Below, one piece after another: positions 1-5,739 of a DNA stretch of 10,314 nt (its first letter is position 1; every line of letters begins with the position of its first letter). The DNA is from Muribaculaceae bacterium (lineage in GTDB: Bacteria > Bacteroidota > Bacteroidia > Bacteroidales > Muribaculaceae), in contig JAIDJJ010000447.1 in the NCBI GenBank assembly GCA_029052265.1, positions 1 through 10,314 of the forward strand, written 5' to 3'. A program made the position numbers and the translations under genes. Below the pieces are notes generated by a model. That model worked only from the letters and a program-made list of their open reading frames with translations. It searched no databases and had not been told where the DNA came from.

Positions 1-60
1 CCCCCGGCCCGCGCGCGCTCGTACCGGCTCCTGTCCTCGGCGCTGTGGTCCCGCCGTCTA
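1..60. other. GC-rich edge segment of anomalous composition
   Basis: This stretch is roughly three-quarters G+C, with runs such as GCGCGCGC, while everything to its right is moderately AT-rich. The change is abrupt at about position 60, just beyond the 3' end of the tRNA-Glu gene. Both a plus-strand frame and a minus-strand frame stay open across it, but it is too short to assign a gene. It could be the end of a GC-rich gene, the edge of an inserted element using the tRNA end, or an assembly artefact. Confidence 0.4.
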
Positions 61-73
61 AAAAGAAATAAAG

Positions 74-145
74 TAGCCGATCCGGGACTCGAACCCGAGT
101 CTCCACCGTGAGAGGGTGGCGTGCTAACCGCTACACTAATCGGCC
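74..145 (-). tRNA. tRNA-Glu, anticodon CTC
   Basis: The minus strand folds into a full cloverleaf of 72 bases including the discriminator A. The acceptor stem is GGCCGAT/ATCGGCT with a G-U first pair. The D stem is GTGT/GCAC, the anticodon stem CCACC/GGTGG around loop CTCTCAC (anticodon CTC), and the T arm TCGGG-TTCGAGT-CCCGG. It decodes GAG as glutamate. No CCA is encoded, as is usual in Bacteroidota, so CCA must be added after transcription. The gene has its own upstream promoter. A T-rich stretch at 61-73 follows the 3' end and may help termination. Confidence 0.95.
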
Positions 146-149
146 ATTA

Positions 150-184
150 AAATCCCGGATTTGGGTTAGTTGAATCCGGGATTT
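150..184 (-). repeat. 11-bp hairpin filling the tRNA-Glu leader
   Basis: Perfect inverted repeat with arms AAATCCCGGAT (150-160 on the plus strand) and ATCCGGGATTT (174-184) and a 13-base loop. It lies between the tRNA-Glu promoter and the mature tRNA 5' end, ending 4 bases short of it. On the minus strand the stem is followed by TTTTAA, so it could be a weak terminator for rpsP transcripts, but it would then also sit inside the tRNA's own leader. The 8-mer TCCCGGAT in one arm also occurs in the T-arm/acceptor of the tRNA. Confidence 0.75.
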
Positions 185-196
185 GTTTTGACACTG

Positions 197-228
197 CAAA
201 GTTAAGCAAATATTCTTATCCTTGCAAA
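197..228 (-). promoter_or_regulatory. Promoter for tRNA-Glu
   Basis: Minus strand TTTG (228-225), 20 bases, then TAACTTTG (204-197). This matches the Bacteroidota housekeeping promoter pattern TTTG/TAnnTTTG. Transcription should start a few bases further, near 190, giving a leader of about 45 bases before the tRNA. Confidence 0.75.
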
Positions 229-254
229 TTTCTTGGGAAAAACTTTGCGGAAAT

Positions 255-797
255 TTATTCTGCTGCTTCAGCGGCAGCTTCTGTATTTTCTCCTTCAGCT
301 TCATTTGCAGCTTTTGCTGCCTCTTCAGCTGCGAGTTTCTCAGCTTTTTTCTTAGCTACAGACTCTCCTTTGATGCGGTTTTTCTCAACCTCAGCTTCGA
401 AGCGCGCCTTTGCGTCTTCGGCAGCTTTTGCGTCTTTCTTTGCCTGGAACTCGTTTGCTTCTTTATCGCGGTTCTGTTTCCAAGCGTCAAAACGACGCTG
501 AGCCTCTTCTTCATTGAAAGCGCCCTTCTTTACACCTCCGCGGAGATGTTTCATAAGCATGACGCCCTCTTTGGAGAGGATTGAACGAACTGTGTCGGTC
601 GGTTGAGCGCCGACTTCTACCCAATATAAAGCACGGTCGAAGTCTAAACTTATTGTAGCAGGATTAGTGTTCGGATTATAAGAACCTATCCTTTCAATAA
701 ATTTACCATCACGTGGTGCCCTGCTATCGGCGACTACAATGGGATAAAAAGCGTAACCTTTGCGGCCATGACGCTGTAATCTGATCTTTGTTGCCAT
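255..797 (-). CDS. rpsP: 30S ribosomal protein S16 with long C-terminal tail
   Basis: Structural protein of the small ribosomal subunit, binding 16S rRNA during early 30S assembly. The 180-residue product starts MATKIRLQRHGRKGYAFYPI and continues with VVADSRAPRDGKFIERIGSY, the classic S16 opening. The S16 fold covers about residues 1-85. Beyond about residue 95 there is a low-complexity, highly charged tail rich in Ala, Lys and Glu, probably helical or disordered; most S16 proteins stop near 80-90 residues, while Bacteroidota versions are commonly extended. The start is placed at 797 because S16 homology begins exactly at this ATG; the frame is open 18 codons further upstream, but that part lacks S16 character and lies in the leader. 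It stands alone, without the usual rimM/trmD neighbours of other phyla, and has its own promoter at 871-901. Confidence 0.96.
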   Translation of the reverse strand: MATKIRLQRHGRKGYAFYPIVVADSRAPRDGKFIERIGSYNPNTNPATISLDFDRALYWVEVGAQPTDTVRSILSKEGVMLMKHLRGGVKKGAFNEEEAQRRFDAWKQNRDKEANEFQAKKDAKAAEDAKARFEAEVEKNRIKGESVAKKKAEKLAAEEAAKAANEAEGENTEAAAEAAE

Positions 798-870
798 AAA
801 ACTTGCCGGTTTATTGTTTAGGTTTAGATTGTTGCACACAGACCCCGGCATGGGTTCCGAAATGCGGGTG

Positions 871-901
871 CAAAGTTAGTATTTTTTTCTTATCCATGCA
901 A
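871..901 (-). promoter_or_regulatory. Promoter for rpsP
   Basis: Minus strand TTGC (901-898), 19 bases, then TAACTTTG (878-871), a close match to the Bacteroidota promoter pattern. Transcription would start near 865, leaving a leader of about 65 bases. At 844-868 the leader can form a stem of about 7 bp with one bulged C around a 10-base loop. Confidence 0.7.
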
Positions 902-1222
902 TTTTATAATGAGGAAATGTTGTTTTTTTATTTGCATGTGGTTTCCGATTGATGTTTTTTAAGTAATTTTGCAGTGTCAAACGGCTGATGAAAAATCTGC
1001 AAATATCTACCTGCGAAATCTCGTAAGAACTTTTTTTGATTTGAAAAGAATGACAGGTCATGACAAATGATTGAATTTGAATTGGAAAATGTTTTATGAC
1101 GGGAGTGGATATGTTTTGCCGGAAGATTGGGATTAAATAATAAGCCATTGATGAAAGCAGCTTAAAACGTTCCGGAAGGCAGCAATGTGTGTTTTCCGCA
1201 ATATTCAATATTATTTAAATCT
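902..1222. other. Long gap between divergent rpsP and prfA
   Basis: AT-rich stretch with no convincing gene. A possible plus-strand -7 box TAATTTTG lies at 964-971 but lacks a good TTTG about 20 bases upstream. A short direct repeat ATGACA occurs at 1050-1055 and 1060-1065. Weak 5-bp arms CGGAA/TTCCG (1173-1177 and 1194-1198) lie just before prfA. A minus-strand open frame across the gap has no recognisable features. If the 964 box is used, prfA would have a leader of about 240 bases. Confidence 0.4.
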
Positions 1223-2332
1223 ATGACAGACAACGCGCTATTGAACCGTCTTGAAGGTTTTGATTCCCGATTTGAAGAAGTGGCGACTCTGATAACAGAT
1301 CCCGCGGTTATTGCCGACAGATCAAGATATGTCAGGCTTACAAAGGAATATCGCGATCTTGAAAAAATACTTGGCGCAGCAAGTCGTTACCGAAGTCTTC
1401 TTTCAGGAGTGGAGGAGGCAAAAGAAGTGCTTGCTTCTGAAGATGACGAAGAATTGCGCTTGATGGCAAAAGAAGAACTTGACCAAGCTACGGCGTTGAT
1501 TCCTGAGGTGGAGACAGAAATAAAATTTCTTTTGGTGCCTGCCGATCCGGAAGACGCTAAGAATGCCTGCGTAGAGATCCGCGGAGGTACCGGGGGGGAT
1601 GAGGCTGCCCTTTTTGCCGGCGACCTTTTTAAAATGTATCAAAAGTTTGCTGAAAAGCGTGGCTGGCAGCTTGCTGTCACGAGTTACAGCGAGGGGACTG
1701 CCGGAGGATTCAAGGAAATTTGTTTTACCCTTTCCGGTGAAGATGTGTATGGTGTCATGAAATATGAGAGCGGAGTGCATCGCGTGCAGAGGGTGCCTGC
1801 CACAGAAACCCAGGGCAGGGTGCATACGTCTGCTGCCACCGTGGCAGTATTGCCGGAGGCGGAGGAGTTTGATGTAGAGATAAATGAAGGGGCTATAAAA
1901 TGGGATACTTTCAGATCGGGGGGCGCCGGCGGTCAGAATGTAAACAAGGTTGAATCGGGTGTCCGCTTACGCTATCTTTGGAAAAATCCGGTAACAGGGG
2001 AGGAAGATGAAATCCTGATTGAGTGTACTGAAACGCGCGATCAGCCCAAAAATAAGGAGAGGGCATTGTCGCGCCTGCGTACTTATATATATAGTAGGGA
2101 AAGGGAAAAATATCTTGCAGATATAGCCCAAAGGCGCAAGACCCTTGTTTCAACAGGCGACCGTTCGGCAAAGATACGCACATACAATTTTCCGCAGGGC
2201 AGGATGACTGATCACAGAATCAATTATACGGTGTATAATCTGGATTCTTTTATGGACGGCAATATTCAGGAATGCATTGACCGTCTGTCGATAGCTGAAA
2301 ATACGGAAAGGATGAAAGAGGCGGCACTGTAG
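1223..2332 (+). CDS. prfA: Peptide chain release factor 1
   Basis: RF1 recognises UAA and UAG stop codons in the ribosomal A site and triggers release of the finished protein. The 369-residue product is of normal length. The stop-codon tripeptide PAT is at residues 192-194 inside RVQRVPATETQGR, which marks RF1 rather than RF2 (RF2 has SPF). The catalytic GGQ is at residues 236-238 in RSGGAGGQNVNKVESGVRL; its Gln is the usual target of PrmC methylation. The N-terminal helical domain covers about 1-110. The start at 1223 (MTDNALLNRLEGF) fits family length; an ATG 12 codons upstream in frame lies in non-homologous leader. No Shine-Dalgarno is visible before the ATG, only AT-rich sequence, as is usual here. 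It is a single-gene unit ended by the hairpin at 2356-2395. Confidence 0.97.
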   Translation: MTDNALLNRLEGFDSRFEEVATLITDPAVIADRSRYVRLTKEYRDLEKILGAASRYRSLLSGVEEAKEVLASEDDEELRLMAKEELDQATALIPEVETEIKFLLVPADPEDAKNACVEIRGGTGGDEAALFAGDLFKMYQKFAEKRGWQLAVTSYSEGTAGGFKEICFTLSGEDVYGVMKYESGVHRVQRVPATETQGRVHTSAATVAVLPEAEEFDVEINEGAIKWDTFRSGGAGGQNVNKVESGVRLRYLWKNPVTGEEDEILIECTETRDQPKNKERALSRLRTYIYSREREKYLADIAQRRKTLVSTGDRSAKIRTYNFPQGRMTDHRINYTVYNLDSFMDGNIQECIDRLSIAENTERMKEAAL

Positions 2333-2355
2333 ATTCTTATTTTGGTAAAATTAAG

Positions 2356-2395
2356 AGCGCCAAGAGATTGCATTTAGTCTCTTGGCGCTGTTTTT
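2356..2395. terminator. Bidirectional intrinsic terminator between prfA and murB fusion
   Basis: Perfect 12-bp inverted repeat AGCGCCAAGAGA (2356-2367) and TCTCTTGGCGCT (2378-2389), 10-base loop, then a T run at 2391-2395 on the plus strand. On the minus strand the stem is followed by CTTAATTTT, so it can also end the converging lipoprotein-murB transcript. Confidence 0.9.
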
Positions 2396-2403
2396 AAGTC
2401 TGA

Positions 2404-2440
2404 TTGTCAATCGATATTGTCCGGTTGTCAATCAATATTG
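2404..2440. repeat. Tandem near-duplicate spanning a stop codon
   Basis: Two 16-base copies, 2404-2419 and 2425-2440, differ at one position and repeat with a 21-base period. The second copy includes the TGA stop of the murB fusion gene (2430-2428, minus strand). The first copy encodes the same Asn-Ile-Asp-stop in the same frame 21 bases downstream, so the end of the gene appears to have been duplicated in phase. Confidence 0.8.
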
Positions 2441-4212
2441 ATGGTAAGCCCGTCATAGCAAGGATGTACGTGCGGGGGCAATAATTTTTCAAATTCCGAG
2501 TGTAGTCCGATCTCATGATTGAAATGTGTGAGATATGCTTCCCGAGGCTTGAGCTGTTGGATGATGCTCAGAGCCTCCTCTATCGACAGGTGTGCGAAGT
2601 GTTGGCGCGGGCGTAGGGCGTTTATCACAAGCACCTCTAATCCTTTCAGTTTCTCCATCTCTTCATCGGGTATCGTTTTTGCGTCTGTGACATATGCGAA
2701 GTCACCTATGCGGTATCCCAGTATGGGCAATTTTCCGTGCAATATATTAATTGGAATGATTTTAAGCCCGTTGATAAAGAAAGGGGATTCTCCATCTATG
2801 ATTACCCGTTTTAATGCCGGGACTCCCGGATATGGATTTTCGCGGAAACAATAGTCAATCCGTTTCCCAAGATCGTCGTAGACGTCTTTTTTCATGTATA
2901 TAGGAAGTGCGCTTTCTGCACAGAAGGGCCTCAGGTCATCAATGCCGCCTACATGATCATAATGGCTATGGGTGAGGAGCACGGCATCAAGGTTACAGAT
3001 GTCTTGAGAAAGTGCCTGGCTTCTGAAATCAGGTGACGCATCTATGAGTATATTCAGACCGTGGGTCTTTACCAGCGCTGATGCACGGCGTCTCTTGTCA
3101 AAATCAGAGACTGACCTGCATACCCGGCACGCGCACGCCACTTCCGGCACTCCCTTCGATGTGCCGCTTCCGAGAATTGTGACTTCTGTCGAGGAGTCTA
3201 TGAAATTCACTTCCGGATGTAGCACCACGCCATATTTCTCTCTCACTGTCTTGACCACATGCTGTGACAGTTTTACTACATCTTCCGCTGTCGCTTCGCC
3301 GGTATTGGCTATTACCAGACATTGCTTCGGGTAGATCTGGGCACCGCCAATCCTGTATCCCTTAAGTCCGGCGTGCTCTATGAGCCAACCTGCGGGAATT
3401 TTTACCCTATGTCTGTCAATTTGATAAAAAGGGATTTCAGGGTCTTTGCATGTCATCTCTTCATTGAAAAAGTAGGAAGATACGACAGGATTTTTGAAAA
3501 AGCTTCCGGCGCTTCCAATAATTGCGGGGTCGGGCAGCTTCGAGTCACGTATGCGTATGATTTCGGCGGCAGTTTCTTGTATAGAGGGGGTTCTCCCCAA
3601 TATTTCTGCAAACTTTTTCAGAGGTCCATATTCCAAATTTGCAGCTGTACTGGATTTCGAGAGTTTGAAACTTACACGCAATACGAAATATCTCCCTTTC
3701 CCTTCATGTTTGAACATGCTGTCACGATACGCGAACCTGCATTCTTCGTTTGAAAAAACTATAGTTTTACCGGTGAGCGTGTCGAAGCATTCCACATTGT
3801 GGATCACATCTTTTGCCTCGACCCCGTATGCCCCGACATTCTGTACTGCCGATGCCCCTGCCTCGCCCGGGATGCCGGCTAAATTCTCTACGCCCTGAAG
3901 ACCCTCTTTCAGACACCATTCCACAAAGTCTGTCCATTTTTCACCGGATGCAACAATTGCAAATGCGGTGTTGTCGTCCTTGTCGTATCTGGAGATACCT
4001 TTCATTGCAGAATGCAAGACAAGCCCGTCGAAATCGTGAGTGAACAAAAGATTGCTTCCCCCGCCTATATGTAGGATTTCGTTGTTGCGAAATTCATCGG
4101 TGGCATAAATTTGCAGCAGCTCTTTGAGGGATTTGTATTCTGCGAAAATGGCAGCTTTTGCCGGAATCCCGAATGTGGTCATACGGGATAAATCTTTATT
4201 GTATTCGAACAT
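2428..4212 (-). CDS. murB: MurB fused to a PhnP-like MBL-fold hydrolase
   Basis: 594 residues with two enzymes in one frame. Residues 1-338 are MurB, which uses FAD and NADPH to reduce UDP-GlcNAc-enolpyruvate to UDP-MurNAc in cytoplasmic peptidoglycan synthesis. FAD-binding segments are GGGSNLLF (50-57) and GIPGEAGASAVQNVGAYG (113-130). Catalytic candidates are R163 (AYRDS), S237 (GSAGSFFKNP) and E334 (LHPEVNFI). Residues about 343-594 are a metallo-beta-lactamase-fold hydrolase beginning VTILGSGTSKGVP. It has a CxCxxC zinc-type cluster (C360, C362, C365), THSHYDH (414-420), H492, D510 and H563, as in the PhnP-like phosphodiesterase group; its substrate is not known. The two parts normally occur as separate proteins. 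Here no stop lies between them and no ATG begins the second; the nearest in-frame alternative start is GTG at residue 335. Start at 4212 fits MurB. It lies 40 bases downstream of the lipoprotein gene, so probably one operon. Confidence 0.93.
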   Translation of the reverse strand: MFEYNKDLSRMTTFGIPAKAAIFAEYKSLKELLQIYATDEFRNNEILHIGGGSNLLFTHDFDGLVLHSAMKGISRYDKDDNTAFAIVASGEKWTDFVEWCLKEGLQGVENLAGIPGEAGASAVQNVGAYGVEAKDVIHNVECFDTLTGKTIVFSNEECRFAYRDSMFKHEGKGRYFVLRVSFKLSKSSTAANLEYGPLKKFAEILGRTPSIQETAAEIIRIRDSKLPDPAIIGSAGSFFKNPVVSSYFFNEEMTCKDPEIPFYQIDRHRVKIPAGWLIEHAGLKGYRIGGAQIYPKQCLVIANTGEATAEDVVKLSQHVVKTVREKYGVVLHPEVNFIDSSTEVTILGSGTSKGVPEVACACRVCRSVSDFDKRRRASALVKTHGLNILIDASPDFRSQALSQDICNLDAVLLTHSHYDHVGGIDDLRPFCAESALPIYMKKDVYDDLGKRIDYCFRENPYPGVPALKRVIIDGESPFFINGLKIIPINILHGKLPILGYRIGDFAYVTDAKTIPDEEMEKLKGLEVLVINALRPRQHFAHLSIEEALSIIQQLKPREAYLTHFNHEIGLHSEFEKLLPPHVHPCYDGLTINID

Positions 4213-4252
4213 TGTCGGAAAAGATGTTTTGAGGGTTTTACTAAAAACGTTG

Positions 4253-5191
4253 CTACTTGCGGAATCGGGTCAGAATGCCGTCTTCAAACCAAAGCGCTGT
4301 GCCGTTGGAATATAGCCACAGGTCAAGCGTCTGGCTGTAATCGTGTCCTCTGTTCACGTCATCCGGATTGCCAAGCGACAGTTTGCATTCCTCTTTTGTC
4401 ATGCCGGTCTTGACGTTGCCTTCGCATATTGCGTTCCAGGTTTCATCAGAGATGGCGGGATATTTTTCCCTGAGGTCAGAAATGAAAAACAGATTGGAAA
4501 ACAGTCTGGTTTCAATTCCGGAATTTCCATAGCTCATAAAAATGCAGGCATGGGTGCCTTTATTGTCTGTGAATTTAATCTTCAAAGGGAACGATATGTC
4601 ACCGGGCTCCACATCGTCAATAGTGACTTCCACGAATTTTCTTCCGGGTATGCGTTTCCCGCTTTCGTCGTACCAAAGATGTGACCGTATCCATAATTTG
4701 TTTCCTTTTAATAGATCTTTTGCAGACTTTACCATGTCGAGGTCGATCAACATAGGTATCTGGTCAGACATGATCTGTTCCTGGGCGGCTGCCATAGGTT
4801 TCCCTGTGTTGTATTTAAACATTTTTCCATTTGCCGAAAAAATGATGGAGGCAGTGGTGGTCCCGTCAAGTTCATACTTCGGGAGAATCTCCTCAAACTT
4901 GAGTATGGTGCCGCCGAGATTTGCATTTTCCGGATCAGTAGGCATCCCTTGCTGGTCGAAAATCAGCAAAGCTTTATTGTCAGCCGCAATAAAAGATTTC
5001 CCTTTTTCCCACATTGACAGGGGCTCGGATTTCACTCCTTTGAAATAAGTCTCTTCCGGAGTAGGCTGGAGTATTTTCCTGTCTTCGCGGGAAAGGGATA
5101 CAGTTTTTGTGCTTTCAATGCCTGTGAAACAAGATTGGAACAGGCACAATGACGCAGTCAGGGTGAGGGATAATATAGCTGTATGTCTCAC
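4253..5191 (-). CDS. Lipoprotein with BamE/SmpA-like C-terminal domain
   Basis: About 312 residues if translation starts at the GTG at 5191, which yields a textbook lipoprotein signal peptide: Arg and His, a hydrophobic run, then lipobox LFQSC with Cys at about residue 21. The frame is open to 5356, but ATG at 5326 would coincide with the predicted transcription start and give a 46-residue charged preface, so the GTG is preferred. The last 60 or so residues contain GMTKEECKLSLGNPDDV followed by LDLWLYSNGTALWFEDGIL, the pattern of BamE/SmpA/OmlA domains found in envelope lipoproteins. The central region (about residues 30-240) is not recognised. It is likely anchored in an outer or inner membrane leaflet facing the periplasm. 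Its place directly upstream of the murB fusion suggests an envelope role (inference). Not confidently BamE itself, which is much shorter. Confidence 0.8.
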   Translation of the reverse strand: MRHTAILSLTLTASLCLFQSCFTGIESTKTVSLSREDRKILQPTPEETYFKGVKSEPLSMWEKGKSFIAADNKALLIFDQQGMPTDPENANLGGTILKFEEILPKYELDGTTTASIIFSANGKMFKYNTGKPMAAAQEQIMSDQIPMLIDLDMVKSAKDLLKGNKLWIRSHLWYDESGKRIPGRKFVEVTIDDVEPGDISFPLKIKFTDNKGTHACIFMSYGNSGIETRLFSNLFFISDLREKYPAISDETWNAICEGNVKTGMTKEECKLSLGNPDDVNRGHDYSQTLDLWLYSNGTALWFEDGILTRFRK

Positions 5192-5334
5192 ACTCCGATT
5201 AAATGCAGGTATAATGTTGTAAAATAAGGTTGTTTTCAATTTCTTGTCAAAGAATAGGGGTTGCTGAAGAGAACGAGTCGATACGTCTTGCAAGGAAGTT
5301 GTTTGAACAACCTCATAAGGAGACATATGAGATG

Positions 5335-5364
5335 CAAAATTAGTAAAAAAAAACAATCTTCAAA
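5335..5364 (-). promoter_or_regulatory. Promoter for lipoprotein-murB operon
   Basis: Minus strand TTTG (5364-5361), 18 bases, then TAATTTTG (5342-5335). Start near 5329 would give a leader of about 138 bases before the GTG at 5191. The spacing is slightly short for the pattern. Confidence 0.55.
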
Positions 5365-5487
5365 ACAATCCGGGTGTCGAGAGGGGAGAGAGAGCCGGCA
5401 TGAAAAATAAATATAGACTGGATATGTTTGGTAGATAAAATGTTAAATGATGATAAAAGAAAAAAGTTAAAATTTTTTTTGAAAAGA

Positions 5488-5519
5488 TTTGGAGGAACCA
5501 AAAAAAGTGTGTAACTTTG
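5488..5519 (+). promoter_or_regulatory. Promoter for tRNA with CAT anticodon
   Basis: TTTG (5488-5491), 20 bases, TAACTTTG (5512-5519), an excellent match to the Bacteroidota promoter pattern. Transcription should start about 20 bases before the mature tRNA 5' end. Confidence 0.8.
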
Positions 5520-5548
5520 CACTCGCAAAACGGGAGAGCCGGATGCAC

Positions 5549-5622
5549 GGCGGGATAGCTCAGTTGGTTAGAGCGTCGGATTCATAACCCGGAGGTCTCG
5601 AGTTCAATTCTCGATCCCGCTA
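5549..5622 (+). tRNA. tRNA, anticodon CAT (elongator Met, possibly Ile2)
   Basis: Cloverleaf of 74 bases: acceptor GGCGGGA/TCCCGCT with G-U first pair, D stem GCTC/GAGC, anticodon loop TTCATAA with CAT at 5583-5585, T arm TCGAG-TTCAATT-CTCGA, discriminator A, no encoded CCA. The D stem has C11-G24, unlike bacterial initiator tRNA with A11-U24, so this is not the initiator. CAT can be elongator methionine or the isoleucine tRNA whose C34 becomes lysidine; the gene sequence alone does not settle this. The anticodon stem TCGGA/CCCGG leaves an A-C mismatch next to the loop. Confidence 0.9.
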
Positions 5623-5627
5623 CAAAG

Positions 5628-5660
5628 CAGCAGCTGACAGTTGGTTGGCTGCTGTTTTCT
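5628..5660 (+). terminator. Intrinsic terminator after tRNA-CAT
   Basis: Arms CAGCAGC (5628-5634) and GCTGCTG (5648-5654), 13-base loop, then TTTTCTT. It starts 6 bases past the tRNA 3' end and separates the tRNA from the regulator downstream. Confidence 0.75.
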
Positions 5661-5678
5661 TATAATCGTAATACATGA

Positions 5679-5710
5679 TTGGCGATGTTATGAATTAAGG
5701 ATAGGATTTG
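5679..5710 (+). promoter_or_regulatory. Possible promoter for Crp/Fnr regulator
   Basis: TTG at 5679-5681, 20 bases, then TAGGATTTG (5702-5710). The -7 element has three rather than two bases between TA and TTTG, so this is only near the pattern. It sits about 30 bases before the start codon and no better candidate is visible. Confidence 0.3.
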
Positions 5711-5739
5711 GTGAAAAGTTCCCTTAAAGAAGAAAAGAT

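Larger units (their letters stand above)
5192..5548. other. AT-rich divergent gap between lipoprotein and tRNA-CAT
   Basis: Holds two divergent promoters (5335-5364 minus, 5488-5519 plus) and the long untranslated leader of the lipoprotein gene. Between the promoters, 5371-5487 is AT-rich with no gene I can support. A motif GAGAGCCGG occurs twice, near 5389-5397 and 5534-5542, the second just before the tRNA. Confidence 0.5.

Noticed and set aside
798..851. Eighteen extra codons at the start of rpsP
   Set aside because: S16 homology begins exactly at the ATG at 797 and the extra residues are unlike any S16; the segment is better read as leader.
876..1208. 110-codon minus-strand open frame in the rpsP-prfA gap
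   Set aside because: No recognisable domain, AT-rich composition typical of noncoding sequence here, no plausible start signals, and it ends inside the rpsP promoter.
1403..1825. Minus-strand frame inside prfA
   Set aside because: Antisense to conserved RF1 sequence with no protein-like features.
3322..3753. Long plus-strand frames inside the murB fusion gene
   Set aside because: They lie opposite strongly conserved MurB codons and encode nothing recognisable; shadows of the real gene.
5400..5438. Twelve-residue open frame preceded by a purine-rich GGGGAGAGAGAG
   Set aside because: Too short, no promoter in the right place, and no downstream gene it could lead into; likely chance.
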